Below, one piece after another: positions 9,371 through 19,365 of a stretch of DNA of 64,000 nt (within the stretch, counting starts at the first letter, position 1; the number at the start of each line of letters is the position of its first letter). The notes beneath the pieces were generated by a model that worked only from the letters and a program-made list of their open reading frames with translations, had not been told where the DNA came from and did no database searches. The stretch is from Cohnella hashimotonis. Its GTDB lineage: Bacteria; Bacillota; Bacilli; Paenibacillales; Paenibacillaceae. The stretch spans positions 3,906,001-3,970,000 of the forward strand of contig NZ_JAGRPV010000001.1 in assembly GCF_030014955.1 (NCBI RefSeq), given 5' to 3'. Both the position numbers and the translations under genes were made by a program.

Positions 9371-9386
9371 GAATGGAAGAGTCCCG
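9353..9386 (-). terminator. Rho-independent terminator of the alpha-galactosidase gene
   Basis: Minus strand CGGGACTCTTCCAT pairs with ATGGAGGAGTCCCG (one wobble), then TTTTCT. It lies 29 bases past the stop codon at 9415. Confidence 0.85.
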
Positions 9387-9414
9387 CACTTTATTAGCTA
9401 GCGCTGCCGAGCAA

Positions 9415-12400
9415 TCAGTCTGCGGCCGCTTCGAGCAGGTCAGCCAGCGCCCAATGCCCGGCAGGTACGTCGGTCCACTTGGAGACGCCGCCCGCCTGTG
9501 CTGGCTCGCGGCCTAGCACGCGGTTCAGCAGCACGACCGCTTCGGCGCGCGTCAGCGCCTGGCCCGGACGGAACTTGCCGTCCGCGTAGCCGCCGATCCA
9601 GCCCGCGCCCTGCGCCTGCTTGATCGAAGCCTCGGCCCAGTTGCCGTCCGTATCGCGGAATCCGGCGCCCGGCGTTCCCGATGGTTGCGCGAGCTTCACG
9701 GCCAGCGCGGCCATCTCGGCGCGCGTGACCGCCTGATCCGGACGGAACGAGCCGTCCGCGTAGCCGTTCATAAGCCCCAGCTTGCCGACGGCGGCGATGT
9801 CCGCCGCAGCCCAGTGGCTTGTTGACACGTCCGTGTAGGACTTGGCTTGCCCGTCGGCTGCGCTGTTCGAATCCGCGGCGAGTCTCGCGACGATCGTCGC
9901 GATCTGCGCCCGCGTCAGCGCGGCGCTTGGTCTGAAGGTTCCGTCCGCAAAGCCTTGAATGTATGCTTGATGAGCGGTTGTCGGCTGATCGCTAAGCTTC
10001 AACAGCGTGAAGGTGCTGAATTTGTTCACGGTAATCTTAAATCCTTTGCCCGCGCCCAAATCGACGATCTCGCCATGTTTCAGTTCGGTCGAACCGTCGC
10101 TGTGTTCGACGAACACGCCCAGTCGGTTCGCGCCGGAGCCGGCGGCTTCGCCGAGCGGCAGCACGAGATCGACGTCTTTGCCCTGCAGATTCGTATCGAT
10201 CGACAGCGGGCGTCCTGTGACGGCAGCCGTATCGCCGTACGCGGCCTTGACGACGCTCGAGGCGTTCGCGCGGCTTTGAGCGGCGGACCGGTCCGCCTCG
10301 CTCTTCAGCGGCTTGATCGTAAATACGAGATCCCAGCCGGCGGCGTTCAGCGACGCTGCCGGAATGACGATTTTGGAGCCGCCGATCGACAGGCCAAGGT
10401 CCAGCTTGCCGTCCGCGAGCAGCTTGGCGATGTCCGCCGGTATCGTCACTTTGGTCTCTGACACTTCGTCCTTGGCATCGGGAACGGCAAGCGTAATCGT
10501 TGTCGCGCCCGCCGCCGCTTGCTTGGCGATCGCATCCTTGACCGCCGCGCCCGAGAAGGACAATTCGTCCCGCTTCGTGCCACTTGCGAGCATCGTTCTG
10601 CTAACGTCTACGGAAACCTGTGCGCTACCGGAGCCGCCACCGACGCTGCCTTGCACCTTTTCAGGCGCAGGAGTCGCAGTCGCAGGGCCGGACGGCGTCT
10701 GCGGCACGACGTCAACGCCGGCTACCGTATACGAAAGACCGTCGGCAAGCAGCAGCTGCCCCGATTTCTTAACGACCTTGACCGTATGCGAGCCGCTCGC
10801 GAGTCCGTCGAGATGGAATACGTTCTGCTGCAGCTTGAGCGCATCGCTCTCGGCGCTGCCCGTTCCTTTGGATACCCCGTCCACCAACACTTCGAACTCT
10901 CCTTGCGAAGGACCGGTCGGCATGCGCAGGGCGAACCCCGCTCCTTTAAACGTATAGCTGTAAGCATCACCGTTTTCAGTCGCATAATGGATATCGCTGA
11001 ACGCATCGCCCTTGAAGCTGAACGAGAGCTTCGTTGCGCCCGCAGGCAGTCCGGCCAGATAGGCGGAGCGAATCGTCACCGTATCGCCGCTTATCGTATA
11101 ATCGGTGCCCGCGGACAGCGTCGCATTGCCGTTTTTCACAGTCGCCAGGCTGCCGCTGTCGCGGAGCAGGGTTACAGTCGCATCCTCGGGCCGCGCCGGG
11201 TCGAATCCGATCTCTTCTTCGCCGAGAAGGCTGGGCTTTTCAATCCGAAGCGCGTCGAGCAGCATGAACTGGCCGTTTTTCTTGACCGCCTTCAGCGTGT
11301 GCTGGCCGTTGGTCAGTCCCGAGACGCTGTACACGGTCTGGAAGCCCTGGCGAACCGCGCTGCGCGTATCGACCGTAGAGACGAGCTGTCCGTCCAGATA
11401 CACTTCTATATCGCCTTGGGAATTGTCTTTTTCCGTGACGATGCCGATCCCCGTGCCGGAGAAAACGTAGGTAAACGAATCGCCGTTGTTTTCCGTAAAC
11501 TGCACGTCGCCTTGGTAATCGCCGTACGGACGGCCGCTGTTGTTGTTCCAAGAGCCGCTGTACGCGATGCCTGCATCGCTATTGTTGACGAGCACGTAAC
11601 GAAGGCCGGACGTATCGGTTACGTTTACCGTCAGCGTTTGAGACGCGCCGCCGCTGAACGCGAACGTCAGCTGCGCGGCCCCGACCGGCAGAGCGGCCAG
11701 ATACGATTTCTTAATCGTGACCGTCGTTCCGGCGACGGTATAATCCGTGCCCGACGTCAATGCGGCTTCGCCGTTTGCGATGCCGACGAGCGTATTGCCG
11801 TTCAGCGTGAGCGTCGTCTCGATGTCGGTTTGATTCGCAGACTTCTTATCGAAGGAAGCCGTCTTCGGGTTGATCGCGCTGCTCTGTCCGCTGATCGCAA
11901 CCGTCTTCGCTTCTTCGTCGCCGCCTGTGAAAGCGAAGATAAGGGTCGATTCGCCCGCAGCGAGCCCCGCAAAGGCATCCTTTTTAACCGTGATTGTGCC
12001 GTTCGAAACGGTGTAGTCCGCAGGGCTTGCGAGCGCGCTGCCGTTCAGCGCCACGCTCTTCAGATAGCGGGCGTCGACCTTCAGCGCGGTTGTGACATCC
12101 GCCGGCTGATCCGAGTCGAACGTAGCGTCAGTCGCATCGATGAGATGATCGACATGCACCTTGAGCGCGTCCAGCAGCGCATAGCCGCCGGACTGCTTCA
12201 CGCCCTTCACCGTATGCGTCGCGCCGTCAAGACCGTCGATCCGGTAGACGGTCTGCTGTACCGAGCGTCCGTCGTCGTTGTACGTATCAGCGGTGCCCTG
12301 GAGCGCGCCGTCCAGGAAGATGTCGACATTGCCCTGGGAGCCTTCCTTTTCGGTAATATAGTCGATGCCCGTACCCTTAAACGTCAGTTGAAACGAATTG

Positions 12401-14085
12401 CCGTTTCCTTCCGTCCAGTGAACGTCGTTCGAATAATCGCCGACGCCCCGGCCATCGCTGTCGTTCCAGCCTCCGTTATACTGCACGTCCGCGTCGTCGT
12501 CGTTCACCACGTAATAATGATCCGCGGCCGTCAACGCCTGCGCGTTCTTCGATTGATCCTGCGCCAGGCCGGCTTCCTGCCGTGCCGCCGCAGTCAGTCC
12601 CGGCGCCGCGCTCCCCACGTTCACCGTCAGATCCTGCGACTCGGCCGACACTTCTTTGCCGCCGTTGCGCGTCCAATTTCCTTCGTAGACGAAGCCGGTG
12701 TCATCGTCGTTCACGAACGACGTTCCGCTTTGCGCCGTTACTTTGAACAGGCGCGACGCATGAGGATCTACGCTTTCCGCCGTATAGCCCTTCTCGAACG
12801 TGCCGAGCTCGCTGTGGCTCCACAGATCGCGGACCGATGCCGGACCGTCCAGCCCGATATCGCCCCAATTCACGGCAATCGATTCGGCTTTTGTGCCCAG
12901 GTTGAACACGGCGACATTATAAGTGCCGTCTCCGTTGTTCGCGTACCATACCTGCTGGCTCGTCGCGGTCGATACGGGATGCGCCGGGCGGCCCGCCTGA
13001 TCGACGGCGATCACTTCGTCATTGGTCAGCAGCTGGAGGCCGTAGCTGTCCAGACGTGTCAGATCGTTGCCCGTATATAGCGGCGCAGCCGATACGGCCC
13101 AGAACGTCATCGCCGTCTGGCGCTCGTCCTTGGTGAGGCCGTCCATCGCGCCATTGCCTACGTTCAGGGAGTCGAAGTCGTTCCAGCCGGTGCGGGGACC
13201 CGCATCCCGCCACCAGATCGCGGCGTCGGGGAACAGCCGGGCGATGTTGGCCCACTGCGTCAGGCCGACCTTCGGGTCGTACGACTCGACGTCCCAGTTG
13301 ACGCGCCAGCCGTTGGCGTACTTTTTCCACACGTCCGCATAGTTATGGTCGAGCGCCCAGGACAGCTCGAACCAGATTTTGTTGCGGGCAAGCGCTTTGG
13401 ACCAGGCGGCCACGTCGTCCCGTGCGTCGATCGACGTATCGTTGTGGCCGGAGCCCGGCGTCACGCTGTCGAACTTGACGAAGTCGATGCCCCAGGAGCC
13501 GATCAGGTCCGCGATCGAATCGATGTATGCCTGCGCGCAATCGGGATTCGTGTTGAAATCGATCTTGTAGCCGATATTCCAGTAATCCGCGTACTGAATC
13601 GGCTGCTTCGTGATGTCCCGGATATGACAGCTTTCCGTGCCGTAAATCGGCAGGTTGGCCTCGTATGCGGCGGGAGACAGACCTGGAATCAAATAGATGC
13701 CGATCTTCTGTCCGTTGGCGTGAACGTAGTCGATGACGTTCTGGAAGCCGTCCGGGTACAGCGTCTCGCTCGGAATCGGCCGGGCGTACTCGTCCATGCC
13801 GCCGTTCCAGCCCGCGTCGATATTAATGTAATTGTAACCGTGAGATTGGAGCTTTTCATGCATCGCATCGGACATTTGCTTGATCTTCGCCGCCGATGTC
13901 CAGTTGCCTGACGGACCGTCGTACACCTGCATGCTGTAGCTGCTCCAGCCCATATAGGGCTTCTGCGCCAGCTCTTTGTCTGCAGCGACGGCCCGGTTCG
14001 CACCCGGCGCGACGAAGCCGAGCTGCGCGACAATCGTGCCGGCGAGCAGCAGGATCAGGCTTTTTTTCTTAAAAATTCGATGCAA
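9415..14085 (-). CDS. Secreted, SLH-anchored GH27 alpha-galactosidase with X2 and sugar-binding repeats
   Basis: 1,556 residues from a TTG with AAGGAG nine bases upstream. Residues 1-34 are a signal peptide (cleavage near AVAADK). The GH27 catalytic domain covers about 40-460: KPYMGWSSYS, YINIDAGW, nucleophile D206 in DFVKFDS, probable acid/base D265 in WRVNWDVE, and WNDFDSLNVGNG. Residues 465-1120 alternate lectin-like modules (VNDDDADVQYNGGWND, VNNSDAGIAYSGSWNN) with three X2-type Ig modules (ATFDSDQPADVTT, ASFDKKSANQTDIET, IGFDPARPEDATVT). The third lectin-like module has lost its start. After a Pro/Gly/Ser linker and a beta-rich region, three SLH motifs (GFADGTFRP, GYADGSFRP, GYADGKFRP) fill about residues 1372-1556 and should hold the enzyme on the cell wall. 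It would remove terminal alpha-galactose outside the cell. Confidence 0.93.
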   Translation of the reverse strand: MHRIFKKKSLILLLAGTIVAQLGFVAPGANRAVAADKELAQKPYMGWSSYSMQVYDGPSGNWTSAAKIKQMSDAMHEKLQSHGYNYINIDAGWNGGMDEYARPIPSETLYPDGFQNVIDYVHANGQKIGIYLIPGLSPAAYEANLPIYGTESCHIRDITKQPIQYADYWNIGYKIDFNTNPDCAQAYIDSIADLIGSWGIDFVKFDSVTPGSGHNDTSIDARDDVAAWSKALARNKIWFELSWALDHNYADVWKKYANGWRVNWDVESYDPKVGLTQWANIARLFPDAAIWWRDAGPRTGWNDFDSLNVGNGAMDGLTKDERQTAMTFWAVSAAPLYTGNDLTRLDSYGLQLLTNDEVIAVDQAGRPAHPVSTATSQQVWYANNGDGTYNVAVFNLGTKAESIAVNWGDIGLDGPASVRDLWSHSELGTFEKGYTAESVDPHASRLFKVTAQSGTSFVNDDDTGFVYEGNWTRNGGKEVSAESQDLTVNVGSAAPGLTAAARQEAGLAQDQSKNAQALTAADHYYVVNDDDADVQYNGGWNDSDGRGVGDYSNDVHWTEGNGNSFQLTFKGTGIDYITEKEGSQGNVDIFLDGALQGTADTYNDDGRSVQQTVYRIDGLDGATHTVKGVKQSGGYALLDALKVHVDHLIDATDATFDSDQPADVTTALKVDARYLKSVALNGSALASPADYTVSNGTITVKKDAFAGLAAGESTLIFAFTGGDEEAKTVAISGQSSAINPKTASFDKKSANQTDIETTLTLNGNTLVGIANGEAALTSGTDYTVAGTTVTIKKSYLAALPVGAAQLTFAFSGGASQTLTVNVTDTSGLRYVLVNNSDAGIAYSGSWNNNSGRPYGDYQGDVQFTENNGDSFTYVFSGTGIGIVTEKDNSQGDIEVYLDGQLVSTVDTRSAVRQGFQTVYSVSGLTNGQHTLKAVKKNGQFMLLDALRIEKPSLLGEEEIGFDPARPEDATVTLLRDSGSLATVKNGNATLSAGTDYTISGDTVTIRSAYLAGLPAGATKLSFSFKGDAFSDIHYATENGDAYSYTFKGAGFALRMPTGPSQGEFEVLVDGVSKGTGSAESDALKLQQNVFHLDGLASGSHTVKVVKKSGQLLLADGLSYTVAGVDVVPQTPSGPATATPAPEKVQGSVGGGSGSAQVSVDVSRTMLASGTKRDELSFSGAAVKDAIAKQAAAGATTITLAVPDAKDEVSETKVTIPADIAKLLADGKLDLGLSIGGSKIVIPAASLNAAGWDLVFTIKPLKSEADRSAAQSRANASSVVKAAYGDTAAVTGRPLSIDTNLQGKDVDLVLPLGEAAGSGANRLGVFVEHSDGSTELKHGEIVDLGAGKGFKITVNKFSTFTLLKLSDQPTTAHQAYIQGFADGTFRPSAALTRAQIATIVARLAADSNSAADGQAKSYTDVSTSHWAAADIAAVGKLGLMNGYADGSFRPDQAVTRAEMAALAVKLAQPSGTPGAGFRDTDGNWAEASIKQAQGAGWIGGYADGKFRPGQALTRAEAVVLLNRVLGREPAQAGGVSKWTDVPAGHWALADLLEAAAD

Positions 14086-14121
14086 ACGGATCAGCTCCTT
14101 TTCGAATGGTAAAACCCATCT

Positions 14122-16500
14122 TTAAGCAGGCGTCAGCCGAAACAAGGTTCCCGCCGTCGCATGCCATTCGAGCAGCGCGCCGGACGCCGTCTCTTCAGTT
14201 CCGTTCCGCTTAACGGCGACGTCGCCCGTCCAAGGATTGTGCATCCGGAGCGGGGCGCCCGCCTCGCTGACAATCTCCACCCATTGCACGCAGCCTTTTT
14301 CGAAGGAAGCGCTTACGAGGAAGCCGCCGACGGCCCGCAGCGTAGCGAACGAAGCCGGCAGATGCTTGGGCCAGTTGGGGAACAGTCGCAGAACGCCGTT
14401 GTAGCTCTGCAGCAGGCATTCATTGATGACGGCGGGCAGCGCGAAATTTTCGAACCAGATCCCCATTTGGCCCATGTAGTCGAACGGCGTCGTATCCGAA
14501 TAGCGGCCCCCGGCCTCGAGCAGCTTGTCGGTACAGGTGCCGTTAGGCAGCATGCAGTAATCGATCTGCCGCTTGAACCGTTCGAGATCGAGCATGCCAA
14601 GACGCGCGCCGGCCATCGCGTAAAACACCAAATCGTTGCCGCCCTCGTTGCGATGGTTGAGGTAGCTGTTCGCCGCGATCGCATAGTCGTCCGGCGGAGA
14701 ATGCAGGCCATGGTCCTCGCCCGGAAACACCGTTGCGACGCCATTCGGTACGTTGTATACGACCTCCGGGTCCTCGCCCGGCACCGACACGTACACGGTT
14801 CCCCGCGCCGACCGGGCGGTCGGATAGTCGGGGAAATGCGCCAGCACCTCTTCCACTTCCGCGAGAAGCTCCGCCTCCGCTTCCGTCCGCCCGAGCGCCG
14901 CGCAAGCTTGCCGGAAAGCATGGAACAAAAACTTCGTCAGCGTCAGATCGACGATGCAGTCCCGGTTCAAACGAAAGCCCGGCGTCAGCTCGTACAGCTC
15001 CGGCGCGACGGTCGGATAAACGTGATAGCGGTCGTCGCCCCAGGTTTCGCCCCGCGCGTCCGGCCGTTTCATGTAATCGACCATGAACAGCGCGGCATCT
15101 CGAATCGGGCCAAAGGCGCGACCGGCCAGAAAATCGAGATCCATCGTGTACAGGTAGTGCCACCAAAGGCTCTGCACGGTCCATGGCGTCTCGCAAATCT
15201 CCCAGCCCCAGTGCGGGACGGGATAAGGCATCATCGTCATCTCGACAGGGTAGGCGGAGTGCGGATAATACGCCCCGCGCAGGCCGTAATATTCCCGGGC
15301 CCATTTGCGGCTGACCGGTCCGATCCGTTCGACCATGTCCACATAGGCAAGATGCTTGTCGACATGGTTGCTCGAGAAGGCAAGCCAGAACGGCTGCTGC
15401 GTGTTGTAGTTCATATGGTAATCGCCATGCCATTCGGAGCCGATCTTGCCGTAGCTCCAATTGGCGAATAAGCCCGGACAGATCGCGTCCGGAGAGACGG
15501 CGCAGTTGAAAAAGTACAGATTGCGGTACCAGATCCGCTCAAGAAACGCGTCGCCGAGCGCTACGCCCGAGCGCGACCAGAAACGCGACCAGCTGTCCGT
15601 TGCCTGGGCGAATGCGCTTGCAAAATCGGCGTCGCCGTCCTGCTGCGCCGCTTCCGGCTCCGGCACGTCGGCGTCGAGTCCCTCGTCGAGCGCGACGCGC
15701 ACCTCGAATCTCCCCTCCGCCCGTACCGGGTTCAGCAGTCCTTCCCAGGAGGAAGCGCCCGCATGCAGGCCGGCAGCCGGTTCGAATGTCGCCGTCAGAC
15801 GGAAGGCGCGGTCGTTTGCTTGTCCGCCATCCTTCGGCTCCCCGCCGACTGCGGCGGGCAGACGCTGGCGGAACGCCATCAGCCCCCGCGGTGCATCCAT
15901 AAAGGGCGACGGCGCAGGCAGCTCTTGCGGCGTCTCGGGATCGGCGATCAGCTTGACGCGGTTGAACACGATCGGTACGTCTTCCGGTCCGCCATCCGTT
16001 CTGAGCGCCAGTCGCAGCGCGTCCTTATCTTGCTCGACGAACGTCAACAGCTGAACTTGCCTGCCGTCCGCGAGCAAATCGATCTCGCACATGCCGTCGT
16101 GAATGCGCAGCGTGTGGCCGAGCACTTCGACCCGCCGCCGGTCGAAGCCGAGCAAGAGCGAACCGCACGGCATCGGGCGCGGATACGGACGGGCGTAATT
16201 GGCGGACGCCATTTCCACGTACTCGCGATACCACGGATCCTCGGAGAGCGAGCTGTAATGCGAGGGAATTTCTTTAAGCCGCGCGAACAGGCTTTCGAAG
16301 GTGCCGATCTTTTCTTTGTTGTTTTCCGCGATGCGGATGTCCCATACGTTGTTATGTCCGAAGTGAATGACGATCGCGTCGGGCCGGGTCGTGACGACGG
16401 CGCCGAGCTTGCCGTTGCCGAGCAGCGCGCCTTCGAAGAACGTCGCGGCCGGACGATCGTACCGGATGCCGTGAGCGGCTGCCCGTTCCATGACGTTCAA
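14122..16500 (-). CDS. Divergent GH95-like glycoside hydrolase
   Basis: 792 residues from a TTG at 16500 with GGAGG seven bases upstream. No signal peptide is seen. The N-terminal beta domain shows FFEGALLGNGKLGAVV and HFGHNNVWD. The (alpha/alpha)6 domain has GDYHMNYNTQQPFWLAF, matching the GH95 region DYHLDINTEMNY, which supplies substrate-binding Asn residues. The GH95 base motif DGNFGG is replaced here by a region around FDYMGQMGIWFENF, and the usual SPEN acid motif is not obvious. It is probably a member of a GH95-related subfamily with altered specificity, acting on imported oligosaccharide. It lies 36 bases before the alpha-galactosidase start and is likely cotranscribed with it. Confidence 0.7.
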   Translation of the reverse strand: MNVMERAAAHGIRYDRPAATFFEGALLGNGKLGAVVTTRPDAIVIHFGHNNVWDIRIAENNKEKIGTFESLFARLKEIPSHYSSLSEDPWYREYVEMASANYARPYPRPMPCGSLLLGFDRRRVEVLGHTLRIHDGMCEIDLLADGRQVQLLTFVEQDKDALRLALRTDGGPEDVPIVFNRVKLIADPETPQELPAPSPFMDAPRGLMAFRQRLPAAVGGEPKDGGQANDRAFRLTATFEPAAGLHAGASSWEGLLNPVRAEGRFEVRVALDEGLDADVPEPEAAQQDGDADFASAFAQATDSWSRFWSRSGVALGDAFLERIWYRNLYFFNCAVSPDAICPGLFANWSYGKIGSEWHGDYHMNYNTQQPFWLAFSSNHVDKHLAYVDMVERIGPVSRKWAREYYGLRGAYYPHSAYPVEMTMMPYPVPHWGWEICETPWTVQSLWWHYLYTMDLDFLAGRAFGPIRDAALFMVDYMKRPDARGETWGDDRYHVYPTVAPELYELTPGFRLNRDCIVDLTLTKFLFHAFRQACAALGRTEAEAELLAEVEEVLAHFPDYPTARSARGTVYVSVPGEDPEVVYNVPNGVATVFPGEDHGLHSPPDDYAIAANSYLNHRNEGGNDLVFYAMAGARLGMLDLERFKRQIDYCMLPNGTCTDKLLEAGGRYSDTTPFDYMGQMGIWFENFALPAVINECLLQSYNGVLRLFPNWPKHLPASFATLRAVGGFLVSASFEKGCVQWVEIVSEAGAPLRMHNPWTGDVAVKRNGTEETASGALLEWHATAGTLFRLTPA

Positions 16501-16590
16501 GCGGTGTCCTCCATTGCAGGTTTAATGCGTTGCTTACGCGGTTTCACTAGCCCGCCTCCCCTCGAATTCCTATTTCGGGCATGACGAGCC

Positions 16591-16620
16591 AGGCCTTCCG
16601 GCTTTGCGGCCAGAAGGCCT
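16591..16620 (-). terminator. Hairpin after the second binding-protein gene
   Basis: AGGCCTTC-TGGC pairs with GCCGG-AAGGCCT around a CGCAAA loop, 33 bases past the stop at 16654. There is no U tract, so it may stabilise mRNA or be a weak terminator before the GH95-like gene. Confidence 0.4.
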
Positions 16621-16653
16621 GTGCTGCGCGTTACTATGCGGCCTGATTCGTGC

Positions 16654-18345
16654 TTACTTCGCGGCCTTGTCGTACGCTTGCTGCAGGATTTCCAGGTAGC
16701 GGTCCAGCTTCAGGTCTTTCAGACCTTTCACGTAGCTGTCCCAGTCTTTGTTCAGATCGAGGTTGCCCGTGATGAATTGAAGCTCGCTGCGCTCGATGTA
16801 GTTCTTGAGGTTGGTCTGCAGAATGCTGGCTTCGTCGGTCAGCGACGGATCGATCCACAGCGACCAGAGCGGGAACAGTTCCTTCGGCTCGTGGCCTTGA
16901 TACTCGAGGGTCGCTTGGTACAGTCGGCGCTCGTAGCCGGCCGAATCGTAGATGTCCGTAGCAGAGACGAAGCTGTCGCGGTATTCCTTCGGTTGGTAGA
17001 AGTGAGCGACGCCGCTCCAGCCCGCATTGCGAGGCGCTTCGCCTTCGGTCGCCGGGATCGGCTTGAACTGCGCCTTGACGCTCTCGTCCAGAGCCACGTC
17101 GTCCGGACCCGGCTTCTCCCAGTCGATGCCTTCCATACCCGATGCGCCGTTCGTCTGTCCTTCCGGCGTGAACATATAGTCGACCATCTTGATCAGCGCG
17201 ACCTGCGCTTCCTTGCTGGCTTTGTTCGTGATGACGAACTTGGCGCCCGGATCGACGCCGCCGCCGTCATGCGTCGCCAGCGAGCCGTGCGGACCGGTCA
17301 GCGGAGGCAACGCGTCGTAGTCGGCGGAGAAACGGTTGCCTTTGTCGATGTTGACGAAGATGGCCGGGTGCATGCCTGCGCCTGCGCCGAGAATTTGCGC
17401 GTCGCCGTTCTCGCCGATCTTCTTGAACGCTTCGGCGTTTTGCGTGAAAGCGCCCGGATCGATCAGCTTCTCGTCGTACAGCGACTTGATATAAGCGAGG
17501 CCTTCCTTCCACTCCGGCGTGATGGCCGCGGAGACGACCTTGCCGTCCTTCAGGTTCAGATAATTGCGGTCGTCGTCATAGACGAAGCCGTTCATCAGAT
17601 AGGGCACGACGCGGACGCCGAAGTCTTCGATCGAGCCGCTCAGCGGCACTTCGTCCTGCTTGCCGTTGCCGTTCGGGTCCTTCGTCTTGAACGCTTCGAG
17701 CATCGCCTTGAACTCTTCGGTCGTCTTCGGCGGCTGGATGCCGAGCTGCTTCATCCACTTGGTGTTGACCCACATCTTGTTCGGATACGAGCAGTGGAAG
17801 CACTGCGTATAGGAGACGAGGCCGTAGATGTTGCCGTCCGGAGCCGTGATGTATTGCTTCAGGTCGGGATGGGCTTCCATCGCCGCCTTGATGTTCGGAC
17901 CGTACTGGTCGATCAGGTCGTTCAGCGGGACGATAACGCCTTGCTTACCGTACTTGAGCAGATCCGCTTGCGAGAAGTGATCGATGTAGGAAGGCAGGAT
18001 GTAGGCGTCCGGATAGTCGCCGCTCGCCAGCGAGATCTGGCGTTTTTCCTTCGCGCCGTCGGACGGATTCAGCTGCCAGTCGAACTTGATGTTGAATTTA
18101 TCTTCGATAAACTTGGAAAATTTGTTCGTGGTCAGGTCGATGCCGGACTCCTGGATCGAGAATACTTTGATCGGAACCGGCGCGGCGGATGCCGAATCGC
18201 TTCCCGACGCGGATGCGGAAGCGGATGTGGACGAGGATGAGGCGCCGCCCGAGGAGGCGGACGAATTGTCGTTTTTCGTGCAGGCCGCGAGTGCCATGCT
18301 GAGGGCGATGACGATCGCCAGCAGACTTACGATTCTCTTTTTCAA
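16654..18345 (-). CDS. Sugar ABC transporter substrate-binding lipoprotein (second system)
   Basis: 563 residues from a TTG at 18345, preferred because AAAGGGAG precedes it and the lipoprotein signal starts there (MKKRIVSLLAIVIALSMALAAC, lipobox LAAC). A Ser/Ala-rich linker follows to about residue 50. The rest is the LipO-like binding fold (SLASGDYPDAYILPSYIDHF, YGLVSYTQCFHCSYPNKMW). It is related to, but clearly distinct from, the protein at 1753-3456. It is the third gene of the operon begun at 20343. The ligand is unknown; the three downstream glycosidase genes suggest a galactose- or fucose-containing oligosaccharide. Confidence 0.92.
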   Translation of the reverse strand: MKKRIVSLLAIVIALSMALAACTKNDNSSASSGGASSSSTSASASASGSDSASAAPVPIKVFSIQESGIDLTTNKFSKFIEDKFNIKFDWQLNPSDGAKEKRQISLASGDYPDAYILPSYIDHFSQADLLKYGKQGVIVPLNDLIDQYGPNIKAAMEAHPDLKQYITAPDGNIYGLVSYTQCFHCSYPNKMWVNTKWMKQLGIQPPKTTEEFKAMLEAFKTKDPNGNGKQDEVPLSGSIEDFGVRVVPYLMNGFVYDDDRNYLNLKDGKVVSAAITPEWKEGLAYIKSLYDEKLIDPGAFTQNAEAFKKIGENGDAQILGAGAGMHPAIFVNIDKGNRFSADYDALPPLTGPHGSLATHDGGGVDPGAKFVITNKASKEAQVALIKMVDYMFTPEGQTNGASGMEGIDWEKPGPDDVALDESVKAQFKPIPATEGEAPRNAGWSGVAHFYQPKEYRDSFVSATDIYDSAGYERRLYQATLEYQGHEPKELFPLWSLWIDPSLTDEASILQTNLKNYIERSELQFITGNLDLNKDWDSYVKGLKDLKLDRYLEILQQAYDKAAK

Positions 18346-18439
18346 GTGGGTCGCTCCCTTTTCTTGGATAGTTGCATGCAATGATTGCGGCAGCGTGCTA
18401 CATACGCATCCCCCCTCTCACATTCGCCGCCGTACGCCG

Positions 18440-19348
18440 TTATCCCTTCACGGAACCGACCAGCATGCCCTGTACGAAATAGCGCTGCACGAACGGATAG
18501 ATGACGAGCACGGGCAGCGTCGCTACGACGATAAGCGAATACTTGAGCAGCTCGGAAAGCTGCTGCCGCTCGACCATTTTCATCGCGTCCATCATGCCGG
18601 AACTGTTGTTCTGAATGATGATGCTGCGCAACACGAGCTGCAGCGGGAACAGGTTGGCGGACTTTAGGTAAATGAGCGCGTCGAAGTAAGCATTCCACTG
18701 ACCGACGGCGTACATGAGCACCAGCACGGCGAGGATCGGCTTGGAGAGCGGGATGACGACGCTGCGCATGAAGCGCAGATCGCTGCAGCCGTCGATCTCG
18801 GCGGCCTCGGCGAGTTCATCGGGTATCGAAGCCTGGAAAAACGTGCGGGCGATAATGACCTGCCACACCCAGATCGCGTTCGGGATGAGCAAGGCCCACC
18901 GGGTATCGATCAGGTGCAGCGACTTGACGACCATGTAGGTCGGGATCAGGCCGCCGCTGAAAATCATCGTGAAGGTGACAATTATCATGATGGCGTTGCG
19001 TCCGAAAAACGTTTTGCGCGACAGCGGATAGGCGATCATCACCGTAAGCGCGACGCTGATCAGCGTGCCCGCAGCCGTGTAAAAGATCGAATTGCCGTAT
19101 CCCGTCAAAATGGCCGGCGTGTTGAACAGCGTCTCGAAGCCCTTGAAGGAGATGTCCACCGGCCACAGGAAGACTCTTCCCGACGTGACGGCCGCGGGGC
19201 TGCTGATCGAGCTGCTCAGAATGTAAATAAGCGGATACAGGACGGCGATCAGGACGATCGTGAGGATCGTATAGACGACGGCCATGAACAGGCGGTCTCC
19301 CGTCGATTCCCGAATCGAAGTTCGTTTCGTTGCGGCTTGTGCTTGCAT
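18440..19348 (-). CDS. Carbohydrate ABC transporter permease (LplC type, second system)
   Basis: 302 residues with six predicted membrane segments (first about residues 21-43). The EAA loop is ELAEAAEIDGCSDLRFMRSV and the C-terminus is FVQRYFVQGMLVGSVKG, as in the paralogue at 3530-4423. AAAGGAGA lies before the ATG. It is 17 bases downstream of the partner permease and 94 bases upstream of the binding-protein gene. No ATPase is encoded nearby. Confidence 0.93.
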   Translation of the reverse strand: MQAQAATKRTSIRESTGDRLFMAVVYTILTIVLIAVLYPLIYILSSSISSPAAVTSGRVFLWPVDISFKGFETLFNTPAILTGYGNSIFYTAAGTLISVALTVMIAYPLSRKTFFGRNAIMIIVTFTMIFSGGLIPTYMVVKSLHLIDTRWALLIPNAIWVWQVIIARTFFQASIPDELAEAAEIDGCSDLRFMRSVVIPLSKPILAVLVLMYAVGQWNAYFDALIYLKSANLFPLQLVLRSIIIQNNSSGMMDAMKMVERQQLSELLKYSLIVVATLPVLVIYPFVQRYFVQGMLVGSVKG

Positions 19349-19365
19349 GTGCGCGAATCTCCTTT

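Noticed and set aside
10519..13080. Long plus-strand open frame opposite the alpha-galactosidase gene
   Set aside because: Its protein has no family features and is rich in Arg and Val; it mirrors the high G+C third codon positions of a well-supported gene on the other strand. The same reasoning removes long antisense frames at 2224-3474, 14161-15471, 16621-18240, 41708-43066, 44343-45950, 47627-49732 and 57735-59648.
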